A DNA stretch of 64,000 nt, from positions 19,286 to 83,285 of the forward strand of contig DATIXQ010000130.1 in the NCBI GenBank assembly GCA_035518375.1. Direction: 5' to 3'. Of this stretch, positions 19,521-28,832 are shown one piece after another; the first letter of the stretch is position 1, and each line of letters starts with the position of its first letter. A program made the position numbers and the translations under genes. Below the pieces are notes generated by a model that was given only the letters and a program-made list of their open reading frames with translations, did no database searches and had not been told where the DNA came from. The stretch comes from DATJLY01 sp035518375. Its GTDB lineage: Bacteria; Pseudomonadota; Alphaproteobacteria; ATCC43930; CGMCC-115725.

Positions 19521-19874
19521 TCACGCCGGAAGGCGAGATTGCGAACTCGCAGGACGGGTCTCTACGTCAACAAGGATTTCACCGCCCGCTTCCGTCACCG
19601 GGTACCGGGTGAGCTGCAAAATGCTCTCACCGCCCGCGACCTTGCCCGTGCGCAGATCGAAGGGGAAGAAGTGCCATGGGCAGACGAGCACGTTGCCCTT
19701 GAGCTTGCCTGCCGCGAGCGGCCCCAGCGCGTGGGGACAGCGCGGCTCGAAGGCGACGATCTCACCGCTCTCGGCGAGGCGCACGACGGCCACTTCGCCA
19801 ATTCCCGGCAGGCGCTTGCACAGAATGGTTTGCGGCGCGAGCTCGTCCGATTTGCAAAACGGCGTTAGCGCCAT
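19521..19874 (-). CDS. Rieske [2Fe-2S] ferredoxin
   Basis: A 117-residue soluble Rieske ferredoxin with cluster ligands C46-x-H48 (RCPHALG) and C65-x2-H68 (VCPWHFFPF). This fold is the electron-transfer partner of ring-hydroxylating oxygenases and the small subunit of NirD-like systems. ATG 19874 lies 5 bases after the upstream gene stop, so it is the last gene of the 24.5-19.5 kb operon. It could pass electrons to a partner oxygenase, but no Rieske reductase is nearby. Confidence 0.85.
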   Translation of the reverse strand: MALTPFCKSDELAPQTILCKRLPGIGEVAVVRLAESGEIVAFEPRCPHALGPLAAGKLKGNVLVCPWHFFPFDLRTGKVAGGESILQLTRYPVTEAGGEILVDVETRPASSQSRLPA

Positions 19875-19879
19875 CGGTG

Positions 19880-20455
19880 TCAGTCCGCGACCCTTGCCGC
19901 GTGCTCTTCCGCCGTGTCGGCCTCGGCATCGAAGCCGTAGGTGGGCGGATGAACGTGCCCGCATTTGGGGCAGGTGCGCTGCGAAGCCTCGGCGTTGAAG
20001 GCGCGCACGCGCTTGCTCGCGAAGGCGATGAAGTCCTCGTACTTGCCGCGCAACTCAAAACCTTCTTCGCCAAACCGCGCCGCGCATTTGGGACAAACGA
20101 AGAGGCAGGTCGCGTGGCGCAATCCGTCGCTGCGGCCGCCGATCACCAGCATGTAGTAATCAGTCTCGCCGCGCTTGGCGCTCAAGAGCAGGGCGTCGAC
20201 ATCGTTGATCACCCAGAAGCCGAAAAGCCGCGCGATGTGGTAGGGCGTGCCGGCCGGAACGCGGCGCAAATGCGCATTGTCGTCACGTCGGAGAAAGGGG
20301 CGGACACCGCGCTCCGTCCACTCATGCAGCACGTAAGGGGGCTCGTTCGCCTCGCGCCGTCCCGACCAGATCGCGTGATGGCCCTTGCGGGCCCACCGCC
20401 CATCGCCCGCGGTGACATCGACATCGAAGGAGAGGGTCGGCTCCGCCGTCACCAT
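19880..20455 (-). CDS. HAAO-like protein with rubredoxin-like tail, paralogue 2
   Basis: A 191-residue soluble protein. The N-terminal half contains GTPYHIARLFGFWVINDVDALL, which aligns with the cupin core of bacterial 3-hydroxyanthranilate 3,4-dioxygenase (HAAO). The C-terminal half has the HAAO-type metal-binding tail C121-x2-C124 ... C162-x2-C165 (TCPKCGHVHP). The cupin Glu ligand six residues after the conserved His appears to be Gly, so it may not be a classical dioxygenase. It overlaps the stop of its paralogue by 7 bases (ATGGTGA), implying a stoichiometric pair. Confidence 0.6.
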   Translation of the reverse strand: MVTAEPTLSFDVDVTAGDGRWARKGHHAIWSGRREANEPPYVLHEWTERGVRPFLRRDDNAHLRRVPAGTPYHIARLFGFWVINDVDALLLSAKRGETDYYMLVIGGRSDGLRHATCLFVCPKCAARFGEEGFELRGKYEDFIAFASKRVRAFNAEASQRTCPKCGHVHPPTYGFDAEADTAEEHAARVAD

Positions 20456-21111
20456 TTGAGGCGCGACTCTCTTTCCTCGGGCGTGTCCTGGGTTGCGAAG
20501 GCGAGATAGCCGAGCCGGTTCACATGGCCGCAGTTCCAGCAGGTCCGCAGCTTCGGGTCGCCGTTATAGTCGCGAACCGCTGTCCGCTCCCAGTTCCAGA
20601 AATCCTTGAAACCGAGATTGCCGGTGACGAGCTCGCTCAGATAGACGAGCTCGGTGCATTGCTCGCAGTACCAGGCGATGCGATCCGATTCGTTTCCCTT
20701 CGGATGGCCCTGCATCAGGATCACATAGCCGGGCCGGTCCGCCGCTGCCGGCACGTCGATCGAGATCTCGTCCACATCGTTGATGTGCCAATAGCCATAG
20801 ACGAACTCGGTGTGATGCGGCGTGCCGGCGAGTGTGACATGCGCGACAAGAGGGGTGCGCTTCACTTGCACCACGCCCTTGGGGCCAATCTCGTAATGGC
20901 GGCGGTTCTTCACCGCGATGACGGGCCCGCTGCCGCGCTGCTGCTGGTCCACGCTTTGCGGAGCCTCGGGCAGAATCTGGCGCATGCCGTAGACGCCATC
21001 GCCGACGGGGCGGAAGCCCATGAATTTCGGCAGCACCTTCTCGTGCAGGAAGTCCCAGTCATCGACGATCTTCTCGATCGGTTCGTCGACATAGACATCG
21101 GCATAGAGCAT
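20449..21111 (-). CDS. HAAO-like protein with rubredoxin-like tail, paralogue 1
   Basis: A 220-residue soluble protein. The core GTPHHTEFVYGYWHINDVDE matches the corresponding stretch of paralogue 2, and the tail has C149-x2-C152 (WYCEQC) and C191-x2-C194 (TCWNCGHV), the arrangement of the iron/zinc tail of bacterial HAAO. ATG 21111 has GAGAGGAG 7 bases upstream; the longer open frame upstream is not used. It may act on an aromatic or amide-type substrate with paralogue 2 as a heteromer; no function is proven. Confidence 0.6.
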   Translation of the reverse strand: MLYADVYVDEPIEKIVDDWDFLHEKVLPKFMGFRPVGDGVYGMRQILPEAPQSVDQQQRGSGPVIAVKNRRHYEIGPKGVVQVKRTPLVAHVTLAGTPHHTEFVYGYWHINDVDEISIDVPAAADRPGYVILMQGHPKGNESDRIAWYCEQCTELVYLSELVTGNLGFKDFWNWERTAVRDYNGDPKLRTCWNCGHVNRLGYLAFATQDTPEERESRLKW

Positions 21112-21151
21112 GGCGGCGCTCCTCTCTAATGCGGTGTTCGGCGCGTTCTCG

Positions 21152-22549
21152 TCACGTCGCTCCCGGCGCGATCTTGTGATCGAGCACCGTGGGCTCCGCA
21201 GGCGGCGCTTCAGCAATTCCATCGGTGGCAAGATTGGTCTTGTACCGGTACCCCAAGACCAAACAGGCAACGATCACGACCGCGTACGGACTGGCAATTA
21301 TGATGGCAAGCTCCTGCAGCGGCAACCGTGCGGAGAGCAGGTATCCGGCGATCACGGGCCCAATCACTCCGGCGATCCGGCCCATGCCGGTTGCGAAGCC
21401 GATCGCGTTGCTGCGGATATTGGTGGGGTAATAGGCGCCAACCAGTCCATTGAGCGAATTGTGTGTGGCGGCATTGGCGGCGAAGGTCACGATGGCCACT
21501 GCCATGATCGCCGCAACCGGAAGGCCCGGCGTGCCGAACAGCACGAATCCGGCGACAGTGACGATGCCGATGGCGACGGCCGCCTTCATGCTGAAACGAT
21601 CGAGCAGAAACGCCATCGCGAATTGCACAACGGTCGATGCCATGGCTCCGTAGGAAAAGGTGAGCGAGGCCTGGACCGGCGAGAGCCCGGCGCTCTCATA
21701 AAGGACGGTCTGCCAGCCAAGGAACGTGATGAATGTCAGGGCCTCCGCGAAGAACGCGAGCCACAGCATCGCCGTCGCAAGCCCCAAGCGCCCTTTGAAG
21801 AGCATCCGGATGGAAAACGGCACCGACGCCTGGCGCGCCAGTACGAAGCGCGCCTCGGGCGCGATCGGCTCATGGGGCATGAGCCGCGCGACGCGCTCGC
21901 GCAACTTCGCCGAACCGGGATCGGCCAGGGTCTGAAACCGGACCGACTCCGGAAGCCACAGCGCGAGGATCCCGGCATAGATGGTCCCGGCAAGCCCGGC
22001 GGTCAGAAAGACCGATTGCCAGCCATGGGTCGGGATCAAGGCCGCGGCGACGCCCCCGATCGCGCCGGCGCCGAATGCGTAGCCGAGGAGCGGGATCACC
22101 ACGAAGCTCGCACGCAGCGCCGCAGGCGCGATGTCAGTGAGCATCGCGATGGCATTGGGGATGACGCCGCCGATCCCGCAGCCGGCGAGGAACCGCAAGG
22201 CGGCAAGGTGCATCGTCGATGCCGCCAACGGCGTGACGAGCGCAGGAAGACTATAGGTCAGCACGCCGAGCACGAGACCAGGGCGGCGGCCGTAGCGGTC
22301 GCCGATCCAGCCGAACAGGATCGTCCCGATCAAGACCCCGAGATTGCCGGCCCCGAACACGAGGCCCATCGCGCTCCTCTCGATGTGCCACTCGCGGAGG
22401 ATCGCCGGGGCGGCGACATTGATCGCATTGAAATCCAATCCGTCGATGAACAGGACCAGAAAGCAGAATGTCAACGTCGCGAAGTGCCATCGGGAGAATT
22501 TCTGCCGCGCCAGCAATTCGCCGATATCGACGATCGTGCCGTTCTTCAT
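21152..22549 (-). CDS. MFS transporter, aromatic acid:H+ symporter (AAHS)-like
   Basis: A 465-residue inner-membrane carrier with 12 predicted helices. Helix 1 has FIDGLDFNAINVAAP, close to the D-G-x-D/F pattern of AAHS carriers such as PcaK and BenK, and loop 2-3 has GWIGDRYGRRP, the MFS signature. It lies between the LLM monooxygenase and the HAAO-like pair in one operon, suggesting uptake of the aromatic or carboxylate substrate degraded by the neighbours. Confidence 0.8.
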   Translation of the reverse strand: MKNGTIVDIGELLARQKFSRWHFATLTFCFLVLFIDGLDFNAINVAAPAILREWHIERSAMGLVFGAGNLGVLIGTILFGWIGDRYGRRPGLVLGVLTYSLPALVTPLAASTMHLAALRFLAGCGIGGVIPNAIAMLTDIAPAALRASFVVIPLLGYAFGAGAIGGVAAALIPTHGWQSVFLTAGLAGTIYAGILALWLPESVRFQTLADPGSAKLRERVARLMPHEPIAPEARFVLARQASVPFSIRMLFKGRLGLATAMLWLAFFAEALTFITFLGWQTVLYESAGLSPVQASLTFSYGAMASTVVQFAMAFLLDRFSMKAAVAIGIVTVAGFVLFGTPGLPVAAIMAVAIVTFAANAATHNSLNGLVGAYYPTNIRSNAIGFATGMGRIAGVIGPVIAGYLLSARLPLQELAIIIASPYAVVIVACLVLGYRYKTNLATDGIAEAPPAEPTVLDHKIAPGAT

Positions 22550-22592
22550 CGCATGCCTCCCCCGTTATTCGCCCTTTTCATGCCGGCCCGGC

Positions 22593-23690
22593 TCAAAGGT
22601 CCCGCATTCGCGGCAGCACTTTCGATCCAAGCAACTCGATCGATCGCATGGTTCGCTCGCCGAGCTGGACGCCAACGACAAAGTCGATGATGCCGGCGCC
22701 GAGTTCGCCGTGGATGCGTCGAACCTGCTTCAGGGCCGTTTCCGGACTTCCGACGATGACCTGCCCGAGCTCGATCCGGTCGCCCAGCTCCCGACGGGAA
22801 TTGCGCTGCGTCTGTCCCACGACATCGGCACCGTAATATCCGGATTTGCGGGCGGCTTCGGAGACGGCCTTGTTTTGATCCGTGAGACTCACCCGTGGCG
22901 GGAGAGTCGCCATATCACTGAAGGCTTGTTCGTCGGTATCCGCCAGATGAAAGAGAGCCCGGTAGATTACCTGGTCGGCGCCGGGGTCCCAGCCCGTGGC
23001 CCGTGCGCACGCGCGATAGTGGGCGACGGCCTTTTTTGCATGAGGGACCGTCGTGAAGGCGAAGCCCACGCCAAGCCGATTGCGGGCGGCGAATTCGCCG
23101 GATTCAGGACTTGCCGCCGACATGAAAATCGGCGGGTGCGGTTGTTGCACCGGCCGCGGCCAGATCGAGATCGTTCGATATTCATAATATTGTCCGGCCC
23201 AGCCGAAGGGTTCCGGCTGGGTCCAGCAATGACGGATCAGCTGCACCGCCTCTGCGAAGCGGTCGCGGGATTCGGCGGGATTGATATTGTAGGTGACATA
23301 CTCGTTGGCCGTGCCGCGCATCAAGCCGGCGACGAGCCGGCCGCCGGACATGACATCGATCATCGCCAGCTCTTCCGCGACCCGAACGGGATTCAGGATC
23401 GGGATCGTGGGACCCAGAACGGCTATCTTTGCGCGATGCACCACTTGGCAAACCGCTCCCGCCAGCACCATCGGATTTGGACTGAGCGAAAACGGCGAAT
23501 AGTGATGCTCGGCAACCGTCGCCCAGTCGAACCCGAATTCGTCGGCCAAGCGGAACTGTGCGAGGGTCGTCTGCAGCGAGCGTACCGCGACATCGGCATC
23601 GAAATATTTGCCGGACAGCGGCCAGACATCCTGCGGCGCTGACGCCATGTACTGAGGGTTGCAAAACAAAGACGCTTTCATGTGCATCAT
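22593..23690 (-). CDS. LLM-class flavin-dependent monooxygenase
   Basis: A 365-residue luciferase-like (TIM-barrel) oxidoreductase, using FMNH2 supplied by a separate reductase. Family segments include EFGFDWATVAEHHYSPF, VMSGGRLVAGLMRGTANEY and the C-terminal VIVGSPETALKQV. ATG 23690 overlaps the TGA of the hydrolase gene (ATGATG context), so translation is coupled. With the hydrolase and carrier it suggests a hydroxylation or oxidative cleavage step on an imported compound. Confidence 0.85.
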   Translation of the reverse strand: MMHMKASLFCNPQYMASAPQDVWPLSGKYFDADVAVRSLQTTLAQFRLADEFGFDWATVAEHHYSPFSLSPNPMVLAGAVCQVVHRAKIAVLGPTIPILNPVRVAEELAMIDVMSGGRLVAGLMRGTANEYVTYNINPAESRDRFAEAVQLIRHCWTQPEPFGWAGQYYEYRTISIWPRPVQQPHPPIFMSAASPESGEFAARNRLGVGFAFTTVPHAKKAVAHYRACARATGWDPGADQVIYRALFHLADTDEQAFSDMATLPPRVSLTDQNKAVSEAARKSGYYGADVVGQTQRNSRRELGDRIELGQVIVGSPETALKQVRRIHGELGAGIIDFVVGVQLGERTMRSIELLGSKVLPRMRDL

Positions 23691-24484
23691 CGGTGAAGGA
23701 GGTCGCTGGTGTTCCGCACCAGGAACTGATCCTTGCGCGCGAGGAAATCGCCGACGATGGATGCGACCGCCTCGGGGCGGTCCGCGTCGATCGCGTGCGC
23801 CGCGTCGTAAACCAGCATGATGTGGCAGTTCGGGATTATCTCGCGGAACAAATGCGCGCCCTCGGGCGGCGTCACCTTGTCGGCCGTGCCGAAGAGAGCG
23901 AGGACCGAATGGGGCAGTTGCCTGAGCCTTGCCTCGAATGGTGCGTCGCGTGGCGGCCCGAGTAACCGGCTCGTCAGAGCGGCGTGTTTCGCCACCAGCT
24001 CAGGGGGCGGGGGCGGCGCCTTAGGCTGCCGCTCCGGGTGCGCGTACAGGAGCCTCGCTCCTTCTTCCGGCGAAACTCGCGTTGGCACCGGGCCTTCTTG
24101 CGCGCGGATCGCCGCCGGCGATATCAGGACGACAGCGTCAACCGGTTCCGGCCCTTGAATGGCCATCCACAAGGCGACCTTGGATCCGAACGAAGTGCCC
24201 ATCAGGCTGTAGCGCTCGACCCGCAATGCCGAGACCGCCGCATTCATGCTCCGCGCCAGGTCCTCGGTTGAGGTCGAGCGGCGGTTTTCCGGCGACGCGC
24301 CGAATCCCGGCATCTCGAAGGCGATGACACGGTAATCGCGCGCCAGGAGATCATGGGCGGGCGCGAGCCGAAGCCCGCCACCGCCGTGCAGACAGATGAG
24401 AGGATGGCCGTTTCCGGTTTCGACGTATCGGATGCGGAAACCATCGGCTTCGACGAAAGATTCTTTGAACGATTCACCGGTCAT
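23687..24484 (-). CDS. alpha/beta hydrolase
   Basis: A 265-residue cytoplasmic hydrolase. HGGGG oxyanion motif, nucleophile elbow MGTSFGS, acid in GTADKVTPP and catalytic His in YDAAHAIDAD are present, in the order of meta-cleavage-product hydrolases and related C-C or ester hydrolases. ATG 24484 is preceded by GGAG at a somewhat long 12 bases; an upstream GTG at 24517 is less likely. It is the promoter-proximal gene of the minus-strand catabolic operon. Confidence 0.8.
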   Translation of the reverse strand: MTGESFKESFVEADGFRIRYVETGNGHPLICLHGGGGLRLAPAHDLLARDYRVIAFEMPGFGASPENRRSTSTEDLARSMNAAVSALRVERYSLMGTSFGSKVALWMAIQGPEPVDAVVLISPAAIRAQEGPVPTRVSPEEGARLLYAHPERQPKAPPPPPELVAKHAALTSRLLGPPRDAPFEARLRQLPHSVLALFGTADKVTPPEGAHLFREIIPNCHIMLVYDAAHAIDADRPEAVASIVGDFLARKDQFLVRNTSDLLHR

Positions 24485-24673
24485 CGATCGTTCTCGCTCC
24501 AATCTTGGTTTCCGCACCTATCGCCACTTTGCTTCCGGCGCCGACCCGCCCGCGCCCGTCAGCCCGGCGGACGAGGGCAAGATCTTCCACGCAAATACCG
24601 ACGCGCCTTCAAAGCTTACCGCGATTTGGGGAAATGCAGCTAGCGTCCGCCCTTGCGCTTCGTCTCGAACACC

Positions 24674-25609
24674 TCATCCGTAGCGCGGAAAGAGTTGCAG
24701 CGCATTCTCGCGGTCGATCTTGGCGAGTTCCGCCGCATCGAACACGCCGCACTTGGCGAGCTCGTCGGCAATCTCTGCGGGATTGCCCCAGGGCACGTCA
24801 GTGCCATAGAGGATGCGCTCGACCGGCACGACTTGGCGCAACGCCAGCATCGGTCCGGCAGCATAGACGGCTGCGGTGTCGTAATAGAAGCGCCGCGCCT
24901 CCTGCACGAAGCCCTGCGGCATGTGGCGTGCGAGCTCGGGGTTCCGCGCGAGCCGGATCATGCGCACGATGAGGAACGGCATCTGGCCGCCGCCGTGCGA
25001 CCAGATGAGCCGCAGGTTCGGAAAGCGGGCCGCCCGGCCGGTGACGATCATCTGCGTCAGCGCGCGCGTCGTGTCGGTCCCGTACTCGATGACGGAGTCG
25101 TTGAGCACCGGCATGATGTTGGTGCAACAGGTGGCCGTGGTCGGGTGCGTGTAGATGACGGCCCGGCGCCGGTCGAGCTCCGCGAACACGGGATCGAACG
25201 CCGGATCGCCGAGCCACTTGTCGCCGTAGCTCGTGAAGAGCACGACGCCATCGGCCTTCAGGACGTCGAGCCCATACTCGATCTCGCGCAGGCTCCCGTC
25301 GATGTCCGGCAGCGGCAGGTTGACGAACATGCCGAAGCGTCCCGGATGGTCAGACGCGAGCTTCGCGCCGTAGTCGTTGCAGAGCCGCGCGAGCTTCCGC
25401 GCGGCGGCCGGATCGCCGAACCAAAGCCCCGGCGTCGTGATCGAGGTGAGCGCCGTCTCGACGCCGCCCTCGTCCATCAGCTCGATCGACTGCGCCGGCG
25501 ACCATCCGCGCGTCTCGCGCGCGAGCCGGATGCCTTGCGGATCGAGCGTGGCGATGTAGCCGGGCGGCGCGATGTGATGATGGACGTCGATCCGGTGCGG
25601 TATGGCCAT
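24674..25609 (-). CDS. amidohydrolase of the ACMSD / gamma-resorcylate decarboxylase family
   Basis: A 311-residue metal-dependent enzyme. Key positions are HHH near residue 9-11 (DVHHHIAPPGY), a His in IYTHPTT, the WSHGGG strand and Asp in YGTDVPWGN, the ligand set of the PF04909 decarboxylases and hydrolases. The length fits this family. ATG 25609 is preceded by GGGAGGACAACATC. It diverges from the hydrolase-Rieske oxygenase-binding protein operon over about 60 bases, so a shared control region is likely. A non-oxidative decarboxylase or ring-cleavage-product hydrolase is plausible. Confidence 0.8.
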   Translation of the reverse strand: MAIPHRIDVHHHIAPPGYIATLDPQGIRLARETRGWSPAQSIELMDEGGVETALTSITTPGLWFGDPAAARKLARLCNDYGAKLASDHPGRFGMFVNLPLPDIDGSLREIEYGLDVLKADGVVLFTSYGDKWLGDPAFDPVFAELDRRRAVIYTHPTTATCCTNIMPVLNDSVIEYGTDTTRALTQMIVTGRAARFPNLRLIWSHGGGQMPFLIVRMIRLARNPELARHMPQGFVQEARRFYYDTAAVYAAGPMLALRQVVPVERILYGTDVPWGNPAEIADELAKCGVFDAAELAKIDRENALQLFPRYG

Positions 25610-25672
25610 GATGTTGTCCTCCCTCTCCTCTCACTATAATTTGCGCACAGCAAAACGGGGAGAGACGCTGCC

Positions 25673-26473
25673 TTGGCGCGCCACATTCCGGGACCGCTCT
25701 ACCACGTCGTGCAGGGAAGCCAGGGCCTGCCGATGATCTTTCTGCATTCGACCCCGGACGATCACCGGCTATGGATGTATCAGACGGCAAGGTTCTCGTC
25801 GTGGTTCCGCACCATCGCGGTCGATCTCGCGGGCTATGGCCGCTCGGCTCCGGCGCAGGCCGGGGTGACGCTCGCTGACCAGGCCGAAGCCGCGTGGGAG
25901 ATCGTAGACCGGATCTCTAACGGGCCCTGCATCGTGCACGGCAATTCGATGGGCGCGCACATCGCGATGCGCATGGCGAGCGCGCAGGCCCGCCGCGTAC
26001 CGGCGCTGATCCTGTCGGGCTGCGGCTACCTGCCGAAGCGCGATGCGATGCGCGTCTGGGCGAAGCGCTATGCCGAGGAAGGGCTCGCGTTGCGTCTGAA
26101 GCAGGTGCTCGACCATTTCTCGCCACCGGCGCAGGCCTTGCCGCACGTCCAGCACTATGCGCGCATGGTGTGCGAGCTCGACACGCCCGCAACCGTCGCG
26201 AGCATCATCGCCATGAACGAGGCGCTGATGAACGATCCTGAGCCCGACGAGTTCTTCCGCACGCTCACCATGCCGACCCTCATCATCAGCGGCACGGCCG
26301 ATCGCAACCACGCCGCGGCCGAGCTCTTGCACGCCCACATCGCGGGCTCGGAGTTCCGCGCCGTCGCCGATGCCGGACACGCCGTGATGCAGGAGGCGCC
26401 CTGGGCCTACGACCAGCATGCGATCGCGTTCCTGGCCCAGCTCGGGCTCTGGCCGGGCCCCGCGCCGCAATGA
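25673..26473 (+). CDS. alpha/beta hydrolase
   Basis: A 266-residue alpha/beta hydrolase with nucleophile elbow HGNSMGAH near residue 92, acid in SGTADRNH and His in DAGHAVMQE. It starts at TTG 25673, with GGGGAGAG about 8 bases upstream. Its stop overlaps the ATG of the Rieske oxygenase gene (ATGA). Context suggests hydrolysis of an ester or ring-cleavage product derived from an aromatic acid. Confidence 0.8.
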   Translation: MARHIPGPLYHVVQGSQGLPMIFLHSTPDDHRLWMYQTARFSSWFRTIAVDLAGYGRSAPAQAGVTLADQAEAAWEIVDRISNGPCIVHGNSMGAHIAMRMASAQARRVPALILSGCGYLPKRDAMRVWAKRYAEEGLALRLKQVLDHFSPPAQALPHVQHYARMVCELDTPATVASIIAMNEALMNDPEPDEFFRTLTMPTLIISGTADRNHAAAELLHAHIAGSEFRAVADAGHAVMQEAPWAYDQHAIAFLAQLGLWPGPAPQ

Positions 26474-27753
26474 CGCCACGCGAGAACGAGATTCTCTCGC
26501 AGACGGGCAAGGGCTCGCCGATGGGCGAGCTGCTGCGGCGCTATTGGCTGCCGGCGCTGCTCGCGCGCGAGCTCGAGGCGGATGGTGCGCCCGTGCGCGT
26601 GCGGCTTCTGGGCGAGGATCTTATCGCGTTCCGCGACACGCAAGGCCGCGTCGGGCTTCTGGGCGAGCATTGTTCGCATCGCGGCGCCTCGCTCCATTTG
26701 GCGAAGAACGGCGAAGGGGGCCTACGCTGCTGGTATCACGGCTGGAAATACGGCATCGACGGCACCTGCCTCGACATGCCGAACGAGCCGCCGGCAAGCC
26801 AGTTCAAGGAAAAGGTGCGGCACCTCGCCTATCCCTGCATCGAGCGCAACGGCATCGTGCTGACGTATATGGGACCGCAGGAGAAGCGGCCGCCGCTGCC
26901 GCAGCTCGAATGGCTCGGCGTGCCGGAAAGCCATGTCTATGTCTCGAAGCGCTACCAGGATTGCCACTGGCTGCAAGGGCTCGAGGGCGACATCGATTCG
27001 AGCCACCTGGCATTTCTCCACGGCATCGGGGCGATGGAGCAAGTGGCCGAGCACGACATGGCGGATTTGCGCCAGGCGGTGGCGCAAGGCAGCTATCCGA
27101 AGCTCGAGATCGTGCACACGCCGTGCGGCATCCTCCAAGGCGCGCGGCGCGACGCCGATCCGCAGCATCATTATTGGCGCATCGGCGCGTGGCTCATGCC
27201 GTGCTTCACGGCTCTGCCGTCCTTTCCGGGCGACGCCGCCTTGGGCGGCCACGCGTGGGTCCCGGTCGACGACACCAAAGTGTGGGCCTTCGGCATCTCG
27301 TGGCACCCGACGCGGGCGCTCGCGGCGCAGGAGCTGCGCTGGTTCCGCGAGGGCACGCCCACCGGCATCCATTCCACCATGATCCCCGGGACGTTCATCG
27401 CCGCGCGCAACAAGTCGAACGGCTATGCCGAGCCGGGCGCGCCCGGCTCGCAGCCGTGGCAGCGCATCACCAATTTCCAGGACCAGGACACGGCGATCAC
27501 CGAAAGCATCGGCGCGGCGTTCGACCGCACGAGGGAATTCCTCGGCAGCACCGACATCGTCATCGCCAACACGCGCAAGCGCCTCATCGACGCGGCGCTC
27601 GCCTGCGCCGACGGTACCGATCCGCCGACCGATGCCGCGGGCTACCGCTATCGCGGCCTCTCTTGCCTCCTGCCGCGCGACACGGCCTCGTGGTCGGACG
27701 CCGTGGCGGAGTCGATGGACGCGCGGCCCGAAACCTTCCAGCCAGGAATTTGA
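26470..27753 (+). CDS. Rieske-type ring-hydroxylating oxygenase (phthalate 4,5-dioxygenase-like)
   Basis: A 427-residue oxygenase subunit. Rieske ligands: C68-x-H70 (EHCSHRG) and C87-x2-H90 (RCWYHGW). Mononuclear iron site: D174/D176 followed by H179 and H184 (GDIDSSHLAFLH). This layout matches the homo-oligomeric phthalate-dioxygenase-type alpha subunits, which need a separate reductase; none is adjacent. Coupled to the upstream hydrolase gene by a 4-base overlap; a periplasmic binding-protein gene follows after 13 bases. Confidence 0.85.
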   Translation: MTPRENEILSQTGKGSPMGELLRRYWLPALLARELEADGAPVRVRLLGEDLIAFRDTQGRVGLLGEHCSHRGASLHLAKNGEGGLRCWYHGWKYGIDGTCLDMPNEPPASQFKEKVRHLAYPCIERNGIVLTYMGPQEKRPPLPQLEWLGVPESHVYVSKRYQDCHWLQGLEGDIDSSHLAFLHGIGAMEQVAEHDMADLRQAVAQGSYPKLEIVHTPCGILQGARRDADPQHHYWRIGAWLMPCFTALPSFPGDAALGGHAWVPVDDTKVWAFGISWHPTRALAAQELRWFREGTPTGIHSTMIPGTFIAARNKSNGYAEPGAPGSQPWQRITNFQDQDTAITESIGAAFDRTREFLGSTDIVIANTRKRLIDAALACADGTDPPTDAAGYRYRGLSCLLPRDTASWSDAVAESMDARPETFQPGI

Positions 27754-27766
27754 GGGAAAAGACGAC

Positions 27767-28726
27767 ATGAGCCGCACGCGAAAATTCGCTCTCGCGATCC
27801 TTGCCTTCCTCGCCGCGGCGCCGGCGGCGCGCGCGCTCGACAAGGTGAACGTAGGAACTGCCGTGTGGCCGATCTGGGCCTTCCTGCCGCTTCAGGTCGG
27901 CGTCGATGAAGGCATCTGGCCCAAATACAATATCGAGCCCACGATCGTGAACAGCGGCAGCGGCGCCAAACTTTTCCAAGCGCTCGCGTCGGGCAGCGTC
28001 GATCTCGGATTGAGCAGCGGCGTCGAGATGGCGTTTTCCGCCAAGGGCGCGCCGGTCAAGGCGGTCGCAGCGTTCGCCGGCGAGCCGCGCACCGTGACGA
28101 TCATCGTGCCCGCCGGCTCGCCGGTGAAGGCGCCGCCGGACCTCAAGGGCAAGATCGTCGCCATGCCGGGCGTCGGCTCTGTGAGCGAATGGCTCCTCTG
28201 GCAGATGGAGAAGGCGCAAGGCTGGAGCAAAGCCGACGTGAAGGCCAATTCCGCAGGCTCGCTGGGCGGCGCGATCGCCTTGATCGAATCGCGGCAGGCC
28301 GATGCCGCGATCGGGCCGCCCGAGCTTGGCTACATGCTCGAGGCGCAAGGCAAGGGCCACGTCGCCTTCAGCCTCGCGCCGTTCGCGCCGCATTTCCACG
28401 CCCACGTGGTCTATGCGCGGGACGAGCTTATCGACAAGAACCCCGATCTCGTCGCGCGCTTTCTCAAGGGCTTCTTCGCCGCCATCGACTATATGAAGAC
28501 GCATAAGCAGGAGACGACGGCGATTGCCGTGCGCGAGCTGCACAGCACGCCCGAGATCATGGGCCGCATCTGGGACGAGCTAGCGCCATGGCTCGACGAC
28601 AAGGGCACGTTCGACCCGCAAGCACTCGCGGTGCTGAAGCAGTCTTATGTCGACCTGCAGATTCTCGACCGGAAGCCCAAGGACGACGAAATCCTGACGA
28701 CCCGCTTCGTGCCGGTGAAGCCGTAA
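27767..28726 (+). CDS. NMT1-family periplasmic binding protein A
   Basis: A 319-residue substrate-binding protein. The signal peptide is residues 1-24 (ends ARA before LDKVNVG). The body has the NMT1 pattern: WAFLPLQVGVDEGIW, ALASGSVDLGL and DLKGKIVAMPG. No permease or ATPase gene is adjacent. It is a clear paralogue of protein B at 28833-29819, which lies in the opposite orientation. ATG 27767 was chosen because it opens a proper signal peptide. Confidence 0.85.
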   Translation: MSRTRKFALAILAFLAAAPAARALDKVNVGTAVWPIWAFLPLQVGVDEGIWPKYNIEPTIVNSGSGAKLFQALASGSVDLGLSSGVEMAFSAKGAPVKAVAAFAGEPRTVTIIVPAGSPVKAPPDLKGKIVAMPGVGSVSEWLLWQMEKAQGWSKADVKANSAGSLGGAIALIESRQADAAIGPPELGYMLEAQGKGHVAFSLAPFAPHFHAHVVYARDELIDKNPDLVARFLKGFFAAIDYMKTHKQETTAIAVRELHSTPEIMGRIWDELAPWLDDKGTFDPQALAVLKQSYVDLQILDRKPKDDEILTTRFVPVKP

Positions 28727-28750
28727 GACGCGGAGACGGGTTCGATCCAC

Positions 28751-28820
28751 CTGTCATTGCGAGCGGAACAAAGCAATCTTCGGCAGATTGCTTCGTCGCT
28801 AGCGCTCCTCGCAATGACAG
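28751..28820. repeat. 70-bp palindromic intergenic element (TGTCATTGCGAG type)
   Basis: Perfect 13-bp terminal inverted repeats CTGTCATTGCGAG (28751-28763) and CTCGCAATGACAG (28808-28820), with an inner stem AAGCAATCT / AGATTGCTT (28771-28779, 28785-28793). This family of palindromes, with the core GTCATTGCGAG...GAAGCAATC, is a known dispersed intergenic repeat in many bacteria. Here it lies between two convergent genes and could act as a bidirectional transcript end. Confidence 0.85.
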
Positions 28821-28832
28821 CTGCGCCGGACC

